Of a DNA stretch of 64,000 nt, positions 49,889-61,124 are shown piece by piece (the first letter of the stretch is position 1; each line of letters opens with the position of its first letter). The notes below the pieces were generated by a model that saw only the letters and a list, made by a program, of their open reading frames with translations, had not been told where the DNA came from and made no database searches. Both the position numbers and the translations under genes were made by a program. Source of the DNA: Clusia tigrina (Eukaryota > Arthropoda > Insecta > Diptera > Clusiidae); the NCBI GenBank assembly GCA_920105625.2, contig OV050030.1:237491889-237555888 (forward strand), given 5' to 3'.

Positions 49889-51930
49889 TAGGGCCATTTG
49901 AAGTGTTATCAGTGTTTGATTTGGGACTCAAGGGTAGCATAGCTTTGAGCGATAGCATAAATTGCCAAGCGGCTCGAGTACTTTATTGTTACAAAATTTC
50001 AAGGTTTTATGACGCTCCAGTAAAAAGTTACAAGCATTTGTATGTTGCAAACTTTGATAGGTGGAGGACGTACCGTATAGAAGTTAGGGCCATTTGAAGT
50101 TTTATCAGTGTTTGATTTGGGACTCAAGGGGGGCATAGCTTTGAGCGATAACTTAAATTGACAAGGGGCTCGAGTACTTTATTGTTACAAAATTTCAAGG
50201 TTTTATGACGCTCCAGTAAAAAGTTACAAGCATTTGTATGTTGCAAACTTTGATAGGTGTAGGACGTACCGTATGGAAGTTAGGACAATTTGAAGTTTTA
50301 TCAGTGTTTGATTTGGGACTCAAGGGTAGCATAGCTTTGAGCGATAGCTTAAACGGACAAGAGGCTTACAAAATTTCAAGGTTTTATGACGCTCCAGTGA
50401 AAAGTTACAAGCATTTGTATGTTGCAAACTTTGATAGGTGTAGGACGTACCGTATAGAAGTTAGGGCCATTTGAAGTTTTATCTGTGTGATTGATTTGGG
50501 ACTCAAGGGTAGCATAGCTTAGACCGATAGCTTAAATTGACAAGAGACTCGAGTACTTTATTGTTACAAAATTTCAAGGTTTGATGACGCTCCAGTAAAA
50601 AGTTACAAGCATTTTTATGTAGCAAACTTTGATTGGTTTAGGACGTAGCGTATAGAAGCTAGGGCCATTTGAAGTTTTATCAGCGTTTGATTTGGGATTC
50701 AAGGGTAGCATAGCTTTGAGCGATTGCTTAAATTGACAAGAGGCTCGAGTACTTTATTGTTACAAAATTTTAAAGTTATATGACGCTCCAGTAAAAAGTT
50801 GCAAGCATTTGTATGTTGCAAACTTTGATAGGTGTAGGACGTACCGTATATAAGTTAGGGCCATTTGAAGTTTTATCAGTGTTTGATTTGGGACTCAAGG
50901 GTAGCATAGATTTGAGCGATAGCTTAAATTGACAAGAGGCTCGAGTATTTTTTTGTTACAAAATATCAAGGTTTTATGACGCTCCAGTAAAAAGTTACAA
51001 GCATTTGTATGTTGCAAACTTTTATAGATGTAGGACATACCGTATAGAAGTTAGGGCCATTTGAAGTTTTATCAGTGTTTGATTTGGGACTCAAGGGTAG
51101 CATAGCTTTGAGAGATAGCTTAAATTGACAAGAGGCTCGAGTACTTTATTGTTACAACATTTCAAGGTTTTATGACGGTCCAGTAAAAAGTTACAAGCAT
51201 TTGTATGTTGCAAACTTTGATAGGTGTAGGACGTACCGTATAAAACTTAGGGCCATTTGAAGTTTTATCAGTGTTTGATTTGGGACTCAAGGGTAGCATA
51301 GATTTGAGCGATAGCTTAAATTGACAAGAGGCTCGAGTACTTTATTGTTACAAAATATCAAGGTTTTATGACGCTCCAGTAAAAAGTTAGAAGCATTTGT
51401 ATGTTGCAAACTTTGATAGGTGTAGGACATACCGTATAGAAGTTAGGGCCATTTGAAGTTTTATCAGTGTTTGATTTGGGACTCAAGGGTAGCATAGCTT
51501 TGAGCGATAGCTTAAATTGACAAGAGGCTCGAGTACTTTATTGTCACAATATTTCAAGGATTTATGACGCTCCAGTAAAATGTTACAAGTATTTATATGT
51601 TGCAAACTTTGATAGGTGTAGGACGTACCGTATAGAAGTTAGGGCCATTTGAAGTTTTATCAGTGTTTGATTTGGGACTCAAGGGTAGCATAGCTTTGAG
51701 CGATATCTTTAATTGACAAGAGGCTCGAGTACTTTATTGTTACAAAATTTCAAGTTTTTATGACGCTCCAGTAAAAAGTTAGAAGCATTTGTATGTTGCA
51801 AACTTTGATAGTGTAGGACGTACAGTATAGAAGTTAGGGCCATTTGAAGCTTTATCAGTGTTTGATTTGGGGCTCAAGGGTGGCATAGCTTTGAGCGATA
51901 ACTTAAATTGACAAGGGGCTCGAGTACTTT
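49889..51930. repeat. HOR domain J, segment 3 (5911 bp offset copy)
   Basis: It starts with a GAAGTGTTATC/TTGCCAAGCGG monomer and a CAAGGGGGGCATAG monomer. From about 50141 to 51930 it repeats 44230-46019 at an offset of 5911. The 181 bp monomer (junction near 50366), CTGTGTGATTG with TTAGACCG, GATTGCTT and the GTATTTTTTTGTTAC marker (50942) all recur. The two 2472 bp units therefore lie inside a longer repeated span. Confidence 0.86.
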
Positions 51931-53661
51931 ATTGTTACAAAATTTCAAGGTTTTATGACGCTCCAGTAAAATGTTACAAGCATTTGTATGTTGCAAACTT
52001 TGATAGGTGTAGGACGTACCATATGGAAGTTAGGGCCATTTGAAGTTTTATCAGTGTTTGATTTGGGACTCAAGGGTAGCATAGCTTTGAGCGATAGCTT
52101 AAACGGACAAGTGGCTTACAAAATTTCAGGGTTTTATGACGCTCCAGTAAAAAGTTACAAGCATTTGTATGTTGCAAACTTTGATAGGTGTAGGACGTAC
52201 CATATAGAAGTTAGGGCCATTTGAAGTTTTATCAGTGTTTGATTTGGGACTCAAGGGTGGCGTAGCTTTGAGCGATAACTTAAATTGACAAGGGGTTCGA
52301 GTACTTTATTGTTACAAAAGTTACAAGCATTTGTTTGTTGCAAACTTTGATAGGTGTAGGACGTACCGTATAGAAGTTAGGGCCATTTGAAGTTTTATCA
52401 GTGTTTGATTTGGGACTCAAGGGTAGCATAGCTTTGAGCGATAGCTTAAATTGACAAGAGGCTCGAGTACTTTATTGTTACAAAATTTCAAGGTTTTATG
52501 ACGCTCCAGTAAAAAGTTACAAGCATTTGTATGTTACAAACTTTGATAGGTGTAGGACGTACCATATGGAAGTTAGAGCCATTTGAAGTTTTATCAGTGT
52601 TTGATTTGGGACTCAAGGGTAGCATAGCTTTGAGCGATAGCTTAAACGGACAAGTGGCTTACAAAATTTCAAGGTTTTATGACGCTCCAGTAAAAAGTTA
52701 CAAGCATTTGTATGTTGCAAACTTTGATAGGTGTAGGACATACCGTATAGAAGTTAGGGCCATTTGAAGTTTTATCAGTGTTTGATTTGGGACTCAAGGG
52801 TAGCATAGCTTTGAGCGATAGCTTAAATTGACAAGAGGCTCGAGTACTTTATTGTTACAACATTTCAAGATTTTATGACGGTCCAGTAAAATGTTACAAG
52901 CATTTGTATGTTGCAAACTTTGATAGGTGTAGGACGTACCATATGGAAGTTAGGGCCATTTGAAGTTTTATCAGTGTTTGATTTGGGACTCAAGGGTAGC
53001 ATAGCTTTGAGCAATAACTTAAATTGACAAGAGGCTCGAGTACTTTATTGTTACAAAAGTTACAAGCATTTGTTTGTTGCAAACTTTGATAGGTGTAGGA
53101 CGTACAGTATAGAAGTTAGGGCCACTTGAAATTTTATCAGTGTTTGATTTGGGACTCAAGGGTACCATAGCTTTGAGCGATAGCTTAAATTGACAAGAGG
53201 CTCGAGTACTTTATTGTTACAAAATTTAAAGTATTTATGACGCTCCAGTAAAATGTTACAAGCATTTGTATGTTGCAAACTTTGATAGGTGTAGGACATA
53301 CCGTATAGAAGTTAGGGCCATTTGAAGTGTTATCAGTGTTTGATTTGGGACTCAAGGGTAGCATAGCTTTGAGCGATAGCTTAAATTGCCAAGCGGCTCG
53401 AGTACTTTATTGTTACAAAATTTCAAGGTTTTATAACGCTCCAGTAAAAAGTTACAAGCATTTGTATGTTGCAAACTTTGATAGGTGGAGGACGTACCGT
53501 ATAGAAGTTAGGGCCATTTGAAGTTTTATCAGTGTTTGATTTGGGACTCAAGGGGGGCATAGCTTTGAGCGATAACTTAAATTGACAAGGGGCTCGAGTA
53601 CTTTATTGTTACAAAATTTCAAGGTTTTATGACGCTCCAGTAAAAAGTTACAAGCATTTGT
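51931..53661. repeat. HOR domain J, segment 4 (shortened copy)
   Basis: It repeats the right half of units 1 and 2. It has a 181 bp monomer (junction near 52108) where units 1 and 2 have full-length ones, a GTGGCGTAGC monomer, two 166 bp monomers (52210-52375, 52949-53114), another 181 bp monomer (near 52658) and the TTGCCAAGCGG and CAAGGGGGGCATAG monomers. The right part matches 49107-50238 at an offset of 3424, and 46635 onward at 5896, that is 5911 less one 15 bp deletion. Confidence 0.85.
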
Positions 53662-55803
53662 ATGTTGCAAACTTTGATAGGTGTAGGACGTACCATATGG
53701 AAGTTGGGGCCATTTGAAGTTTTATCAGTGTTTGATTTGGGACTCAAGGGTAGCATAGCTTTGAGCGATAGGTTAAACGGACAGGTGGCTTACAAAATTT
53801 CAAGGTTTTATGACGGTCCAGTAAAAAGTTACAAGCATTTGTATGTTGCAAACATTGATAGGTGTAGGACGTACCGTATAAAAGTTAGGGCCATTTGAAC
53901 TTTTATCTGTGTGATTGATTTGGGACTCAAGGGTAGCATAGCTTAGAGCGATAGCTTAAATTGACAAGAGGCTCGAGTACCTTATTGTTACAACATTTCA
54001 AGGTTTTATGACGCTCCAGTAAAAAGTCACAAGCATTTGTATGTTGCAAACTTTGATTGGTGTAGGACGTACCGTATAGAAGCTAGGGCCATTTGAAGTT
54101 TTATCAGTGTTTGATTTGGGACTCAAGGGTAGCATAGCTTTGAGCGATAGCTTAAATTGACAAGAGGCTCGAGTACTTTAGTGTTACTAAATTTCAAGGT
54201 TTTATGACGCTCCAGTAAAAAGTTACAGGCATTTGTATGTTGCAAACTTTGATAGGTGTAGGACGTACCGTATAGAAGTTAGGGCCATTTGAAGTTTTAT
54301 CAGTGTTTGATTTGGGACTCAAGGGTAGCATAGCATTGAGCGATAGCTTAAATTGACAATAGGCTCGAGTACTTAATTGTTACAAAATTTCAAGGTTTTA
54401 TGACGCTCCAGTAAAAAGTTACAAGCATTTGTATATTGAAAACTTTGATAGGTGTAGAACGTACGTATAGATGTTAGGGCCATTTGAAGTTTTATCAGTG
54501 TTTGATTTGGGACTCAAGGGTAACATAGCTTTGAGCGATAGCTTAAATTTATAAGAGGCTCGAGTACTTTATTGTTACAAAGATCCAAGGTTTTATGACG
54601 CTCCAGTAAAAAGTTACAAGCATTTGTATGTTGCAAACTTGGATAGGTGTAGGACTTACGGTATAGAAGTTAGGGCCATTTGAAGTTTTATCAGTTTTTG
54701 ATTTGGGACTCAAGCGTAGCATAGCTTTGAGCGATAACTTAAATTGACAAGAGGCTCGAGTACTTTATTGTTACAAAATTTAAAGTATTTATGACGCTCC
54801 AGTAAAATGTTACAAGCATTTGCATATTGCAAACTTTGATAGGTGTAGGACATACCGTATAGAAGTTAGGGCCATTTGAAGTGTTATCAGTGTTTGATTT
54901 GGGACTCAAGGGTAGCATCGCTTTGAGCGATAGCTTCAATTGACAAGAGGCTCGAGTACTTTATTGTTACAAAATTTCAAGGTTTTATGACGCTCCAGTA
55001 AAAAGTTACAAGCATTTGTATGTTGCAAACTTTGATAGGTGTAGGACGTACCGTATAGAAGTTAGGGCCATTTGAAGTTTTATCAGTGTTTGATTTGGGA
55101 CTCAAGGGGGGCATAGCTTTGAGCGATAACTTAAATTGACAAGGGGCTCGAGTACTTTATTGTTACAAAATTTCAAGGTTTTATGACGCTCCAGTAAAAA
55201 GTTACAAGCATTTGTATGTTGCAAACTTTGATAGGTGTAGGACGTACCATATGGAAGTTGGGGCCATTTGAAGTTTTATCAGTGTTTGATTTGGGACTCA
55301 AGGGTAGCATAGCTTTGAGCGATAGCTTAAATTGACAAGAGGCTCGAGTACTTTATTGATACAAAATTTAAAGGATCTATGACGCTCCAGTAAAATGTTA
55401 CAAGCATTTGTATGTTGCAAACTTTGATAGGTGTAGGACGTACCGTATAGAAGTTAGGGCCATTTGAAGTGTTATCAGTATTTGATTTGGGACTCAAGGG
55501 TAGCATCGCTTTGAGCGATAGCTTAAATTGACAAGAGGCTCGAGAACTTTATTGTTACAAAATCTCAAGGTTTTGTGACGCTCCAGTAAAAAGTTACAAG
55601 CATTTGTATGTTGCAAACTTTGATAGGTGTAGGACATACCGTATAGAAGTTAGGGCCATTTGAAGTTTTATCAGTGTTTGATTTGGGACTCAAGGGTGGC
55701 ATAGCTTTGAGCGATAACTTAAATTGACAAGGGGCTCGAGTACTTTATTGTTACAAAATTTCAAGGTTTTATGACGCTCCAGTAAAAAGTTACAAGCATT
55801 TGT
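53662..55803. repeat. HOR domain K, unit 1 (2142 bp, 11 monomers)
   Basis: It starts with GTACCATATGGAAGTTGGGG and a 181 bp AACGGACAGGTGG monomer with GACGGTCCAG. Next come CTGTGTGATTG with AAAAAGTCAC, TTACTAAATTTC, GCATTGAGCG with GACAATAGG, a TACGTATAG/GATGTTAGG monomer, AAAGATCCAAGG, a GAAGTGTTATC monomer with GCATCGC, CAAGGGGGGCATAG, GGATCTATG, and a second GAAGTGTTATC monomer with AATCTCAAGG. Confidence 0.86.
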
Positions 55804-58141
55804 ATGTTGCAAACTTTGATAGGTGTAGGACGTACCATATGGAAGTTGGGGCCATTTGAAGTTTTATCAGTGTTTGATTTGGGACTCAAGGGTAGCATAG
55901 CTTTGAGCGATAGGTTAAACGGACAAGTGGCTTACAAAATTTCAAGGTTTTATGACGGTCCAGTAAAAAGTTACAACCATTTGTATGTTGCAAACATTGA
56001 TAGGTGTAGGACGTACCGTATAAAAGTTAGGGCCATTTGAACTTTTATCTGTGTGATTGATTTGGGACTCAAGGGTAGCATAGCTTAGAGCGATAGCTTA
56101 AATTGACAAGAGGCTCGAGTACCTTATTGTTACAACATTTCAAGGTTTTATGACGCTCCAGTAAAAAGTCACAAGCATTTGTATGTTGCAAACTTTGATT
56201 GGTGTAGGACGTACCGTATAGAAGCTAGGGCCATTTGAAGTTTTATCAGTGTTTGATTTGGGACTCAAGGGTAGCATAGCTTTGAGCGATAGCTTAAATT
56301 GACAAGAGGCTCGAGTACTTTATTGTTACAAAATTTCAAAGTTATATGACGCTCCAGTAAAAAGTTACAAGCATTTGTATGTTGCAAACTTTGATAGGTA
56401 TAGGACGTACCGTATAAAACTTAGGGCCATTTGAAGTTTTATCAGTTTTTGATTGGGGACTCAAGGGTAGCATAGCTTTGAGCGATAGCTTAAATTGACA
56501 AGAGGCTCGAGTACTTTATTGTTACTAAATTTCAAGGTTTTATGACGCTCCAGTAAAAAGTTACAAGCATTTGTATGTTGCAAACTTTGATAGGTGTAGG
56601 ACGTACCGTATAGAAGTTAGGGCCATTTGAAGTTTTATCAGTGTTTGATTTGGGACTCAAGGGTAGCATAGCATTGAGCGATAGCGTAAATTGACAATAG
56701 GCTCGAGTACTTAATTGTTACAAAATTTCAAGGTTTTATGACGCTCCAGTAAAAAGTTACAAGCATTTGTATATTGAAAACTTTGATAGGTGTAGGACGT
56801 ACGTATAGATGTTAGGGCCATTTGAAGTTTTATCAGTGTTTGATTTGGGACTCAAGGGTAGCATAGCTTTGAGCGATAGCTTAAATTTATAAGAGGCTCG
56901 AGTACTTTATTGTTACAAAGATCCAAGGTTTTATGACGCTCCAGTAAAAAGTTACAAGCATTTGTATGTTGCAAACTTGGATAGGTGTAGGACTTACGGT
57001 ATAGAAGTTAGGGCCATTTGAAGTTTTATCAGTGTTTGATTTGGGACTCAGGAGTAGCATAGCTTTGAGCGATAACTTAAATTGACAAGAGGCTCGAGTA
57101 CTTTATTGTAACAAAATTTCAAGGTTTTATGACGCTCCAGTAAAAAGGTACAAGCATTTGCATGTTGCAAACTTTGATAGGTGTAGGACGTACCGTATAG
57201 AAGTTCGGGCCATTTGAAGTTTTATCAGTGTTTAATTTGGGACTCAAGGGTAGCATAGATTTGAGCGATAGCTTAAATTGACAAGAGGCTCGAGTACTTT
57301 ATTGTTACAAAATATCAAGGTTTTATGACGCTCCAGTAAAAAGTTACAAGCATTTGTATGTTGCAAACTTTGATAGGTGTAGGACGTACCGTATAGAAGT
57401 TAGGGCCATTTGAAGTTTTATCAGTGTTTGATTTGGGACTCAAGGGGGGCATAGCTTTGAGCGATAACTTAAATTGACAAGGGGCTCGAGTACTTTATTG
57501 TTACAAAATTTCAAGGTTTTATGACGCTCCAGTAAAAAGTTACAAGCATTTGTATGTTGCAAACTTTGATAGGTGTAGGACGTACCATATGGAAGTTGGG
57601 GCCATTTGAAGTTTTATCAGTGTTTGATTTGGAACTCAAGGGTAGCATAGCTTTGAGCGATAGCTTAAATTGACAAGAGGCTCGAGTACTTTATTGATAC
57701 AAAATTTAAAGGATCTATGACGCTCCAGTAAAATGTTACAAGCATTTGTATGTTGCAAACTTTGATAGGTGTAGGACGTACCGTATAGAAGTTAGGGCCA
57801 TTTGAAGTGTTATCAGTATTTGATTTGGGACTCAAGGGTAGCATCGCTTTGAGCGATAGCTTAAATTGACAAGAGGCTCGAGAACTTTATTGTTACAAAA
57901 TCTCAAGGTTTTGTGACGCTCCAGTAAAAAGTTACAAGCATTTGTATGTTGCAAACTTTGATAGGTGTAGGACGTACCGTATAGAAGTTAGGGCCATTTG
58001 AAGTTTTATCAGTGTTTGATTTGGGACTCAAGGGTGGCATAGCTTTGAGCGATAACTTAAATTGACAAGGGGCTCGAGTACTTTATTGTTACAAAATTTC
58101 AAGGTTTTATGACGCTCCAGTAAAAAGTTACAAGCATTTGT
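55804..58141. repeat. HOR domain K, unit 2 (2338 bp, 12 monomers)
   Basis: A copy of unit 1 with one extra monomer (AAAGTTATATG, AAAACTTAGGG, TTTTTGATTGGGG) at roughly 56310-56510. The offset changes from 2142 before the insertion to 2338 after it (GCATTGAG at 54331 and 56669; AAGGATCTAT at 55371 and 57709). The monomer near 57017-57210 differs from its counterpart in unit 1, so some replacement has also occurred. Confidence 0.86.
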
Positions 58142-58714
58142 ATGTTGCAAACTTTGATAGGTGTAGGACGTACCATATAGAAGTTGGGGCCATTTGAAGT
58201 TTTATCAGTGTTTGATTTGGGACTCAAGGGTTGCATAGTTTTGAGCGATAGCTTCAACGGACAAGTGGCTTACAAAATTTCAAGGTTTTATGACGCTCCA
58301 GTAAAAAGATACAAGCATTTGTATGTTGCATACTTTGATAGGTGTAGGACTTACCGTATAGAAGTTAGAGCCATTTGAAGTTTTATCAGTGTTTGATTTG
58401 GGACTCAAGGGTAGCAAAGCTTTGAGCGATAGCTTAATTTGACAAGAGGCTCGAGTACTTTATTGTTACAACATTTCAAGGTTTAATGACGCTCCAGTAA
58501 AAAGTTACAAGCATTATTATGTTGCAAACTTTGATTGGTGTAGGACGTACCGTATAGAAGCCAGGGCCATTTGAAGTTTTATCAGTGTTTGATTTGGGAC
58601 TCAAGGGTGGCATAGCTTTGAGCGATAACTTAAATTGACAAGGGGCTCGAGTACTTTATTGTTACAAAATTTCAAGGTTTTATGACGCTCCAGTAAAAAG
58701 TTACAAGCATTTGT
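58142..58714. repeat. HOR domain L, unit 1 (573 bp, 3 monomers)
   Basis: A short unit: a 181 bp monomer with CTTCAACGGAC, AAGATACAAGC and TGCATACTTTG; then GCAAAGCTTTG with CTTAATTTGAC and GCATTATTATG; then GAAGCCAGGG with GGGTGGCATAGC. It is followed at once by a longer version that starts with the same two monomers. Three times 196 less 15 is 573. Confidence 0.85.
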
Positions 58715-60419
58715 ATGTTGCAAACTTTGATAGGTGTAGGACGTACCATATGGAAGTTGGGGCCATTTGAAGTTTTATCAGTGTTTGATTTGGGACTCAA
58801 GGGTAGCATAGTTTTGAGCGATAGCTTCAACGGACAAGTGGCTTACAAAATTTCAAGGTTTTATGACGCTCCAGTAAAAAGATACAAGCATTTGTATGTT
58901 GCAGACTTTGATAGGTGTAGGACTTACCGTATAGAAGTTAGAGCCATTTGAAGTTTTATCAGTGTTTGATTTGGGACTCAAGGGTAGCAAAGCTTTGAGC
59001 GATAGCTTAATTTGACAAGAGGCTCGAGTACTTTATTGTTACAACATTTCAAGGTTTTATGACGCTCCAGTAAAAAGTTACAAGCATTATTATGTTGCAA
59101 ACTTTGATTGGTGTAGGACGTACCGTATAGAAGCCAGGGCCATTTGAAGTTTTATCAGTGTTTGATTTGGGACTAAAGGGTAGCATAGCTTTGAGCGATA
59201 GCTTAAATTGACAAGAGGCTCGAGTACTTTACTGTTACAAAATTTCAAGGTTTTATGACGCTCCAGTCAAAAGTTACAAGCATTTGTATGTTGCAAACTT
59301 TGATAGGTATAGGACGTACCGTATAGAAGTTAGGGCCATTTGAAGTTTTATCAGTGTTTGATTTGGGACTCAAGGGTAGTATAGTTTTGAGCGATAACTT
59401 AAATTGACAAGGGGCTCGAGTACTTTATTGTTACAAAATTTCAAGGTTTTATGACGCTCCAGTAAAAAGTTAGAAGCATTTGTATGTTGCAAACTTTGAT
59501 AGGTGTAGGACGTACCGTATGGAAGTTAGGGCCATTTGAAATTTTATCAGTGTTTGATTTGGGACTCAATGGTAGCATAGCTTTGAGCGATAGCTTAAAC
59601 GGACAAGAGGCTTACAAAATTTCAAGGTTTTATGACGCTCCAGTAAAAAGTTCCAAGCATTTGTATGTTGCAAACTGTGATAGGTGTAAGACGTACCATA
59701 TAGAAGTTAGGGCCATGTGAAGTTTTATCTGTGTGATTGATTTGGGACTCAAGGGTAGCATAGCTTTGAGCGATAGCTTAAATTGACAAGAGGCTCGAGT
59801 ACTTTATTGTTACAAAAGTTACAAGCATTTGTTTGTTGCAAACTTTGATAGGTGTAGGACGTACCGTATAGAAGTTAGGGCCACTTGAAGTTATATCAGT
59901 GTTTGATTTGGGACTCAAGGGTAGCATAGCTTTGAGCGATAGCTTAAATTGACAAGAGGCTCGAGTACTTTATTGATACAAAATTTAAAGGATTTATGAC
60001 GCTCCAGTAAAATGTTACAAGCATTTGTATGTTGCAAACTTTGATAGGTGTAGGGCGTACCGTATAGCAGTTAGGGCCATTTAAAGTGTTATCAGATTTG
60101 ATTTGGGACTCAAGGGTAGCATCGCTTTGAGCGATAGCTTAAATTGACAAGAGGCTCGATAACTTTATTGTTACAAAATTTCAAGGTTTTGTGACGCTCC
60201 AGTAAAAAGTTACAAGCATTTGTATGTTGCAAACTTTGATAGGTGTAGGACGTACCGTATAGAAGTTAGGGCCATTTGAAGTTTTATCAGTGTTTGATTT
60301 GGGACTCAAGGGTGGCTTAGCTTTGAGCGATAACTTAAATTGACAAGGGGCTCGAGTACTTTATTGTTACAAAATTTCAAGGTTTTATGACGCTCCAGTA
60401 AAAAGTTACAAGCATTTGT
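58715..60419. repeat. HOR domain L, unit 2 (1705 bp, 9 monomers)
   Basis: It starts with the CTTCAACGGAC 181 bp monomer and the GCAAAGCTTTG and GAAGCCAGGG monomers. A GGGTAGTATAG monomer and a second 181 bp monomer with CCATTTGAAATTTTATC, CTCAATGGTAGC and CTGTGATAGG (from 59484) follow, then the short 168 bp monomer 59706-59873, and full-length monomers with GGATTTATG, GATTTGATTTGGG and GGGTGGCTTAGC. The next unit starts 1705 bases on. Confidence 0.84.
59706..59873. repeat. 168 bp monomer: 30 bp deletion plus 2 bp gain
   Basis: This is the only copy I saw that combines the +2 CTGTGTGATTG variant with the 30 bp deletion of bases 111-140 (TACAAAAGTTACAAGC). All the other short copies, in domain J, lack the +2. 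It sits directly after a 181 bp monomer, the usual place of a full-length +2 monomer. The simplest reading is a crossover within the monomer between the two classes. Confidence 0.87.
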
Positions 60420-61124
60420 ATGTTGCAAAATTTGATAGGTGTAGGACGTACCATATGGAAGTTGGGGCCATTTGAAGTTTTATCAGTGTTTGATTTGGGA
60501 CTCAAGGGTAGCATAGTTTTGAGCGATAGCTTCAACGGACAAGTGGCTTACAATATTTCAAGGTTTTATGACGCTCCAGTAAAAAGATACAAGCATTTGT
60601 ATGTTGCATACTTTGATAGGTGTAGGACCTACCGTATAGAAGTTAGAGCCATTTGAAGTTTTATCAGTGTTTGATTTGGGACTCAAGGGTAGCAAAGCTT
60701 TGAGCGATAGCTTAATTTGACAAGAGGCTCGAGTACTTTATTGTTACAACATTTCAAGGTTTTATGACGCTCCAGTAAAAAGTTACAAGCATTATTATGT
60801 TGCAAACTTTGATAGGTGTAGGACGTACCGTATAGAAGCCAGGGCCATTTGAAGTTTTATCAGTGTTTGATTTGGGACTCAAGGGTAGCATAGCTTTGAG
60901 CGATAGCTTAAATTGACAAGAGGCTCGAGTACTTTACTGTTACAAAATTTCAAGGTTTTATGACGCTCCAGTAAAAAGTTACAAGCATTTGTATGTTGCA
61001 AACTTTGATAGGTATAGGACGTACCGTATAGAAGTTAGGGCCATTTGAAGTTTTATCAGTGTTTGATTTGGGACTCGAGGGTAGTATAGCTTTGAGCGAT
61101 AACTTAAATTGACAAGGGGCTCGA
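60420..61124. repeat. HOR domain L, unit 3, leading segment
   Basis: It repeats the first monomers of unit 2 at an offset of 1705: a 181 bp CTTCAACGGAC monomer with TACAATATTTC, GCAAAGCTTTG/CTTAATTTGAC, GAAGCCAGGG with TTTACTGTTAC, and GACTCGAGGGTAGTATAG. The last changes CTCAAGG to CTCGAGG, creating an extra XhoI site at about 61073. Confidence 0.85.

Larger units (their letters stand above)
46118..53114. repeat. 166 bp monomer class (30 bp deletion)
   Basis: Bases 111-140 are missing, so TACAAAA joins GTTACAAGC. Runs of A flank both breakpoints. Copies are at 46118-46283, 47053-47218, 48590-48755, 49525-49690, 52210-52375 and 52949-53114; the 168 bp copy at 59706 is related. All are followed by TTTGTTTGTTGC in place of TTTGTATGTTGC, which indicates a single origin. 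They lose the GACGCTCCAG box. Confidence 0.9.
190..56815. repeat. 195 bp monomer class (GACGTACGTATAG, -1 bp)
   Basis: Loss of one C turns GACGTACCGTATAG into GACGTACGTATAG, giving the 8 bp palindrome ACGTACGT and a SnaBI site (TACGTA). Copies lie near 196, 968, 1760, 2348, 2937, 3525, 4308, 8609, 9964, 12690, 15024, 16771, 27173, 28541, 30685, 32053, 33427, 35774, 37146, 38123, 39493, 41630, 54464 and 56799. Two (35774, 38123) have GATGTACGTATAG, which breaks the palindrome. None was seen in 17000-27000 or 42000-54000. Confidence 0.87.
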
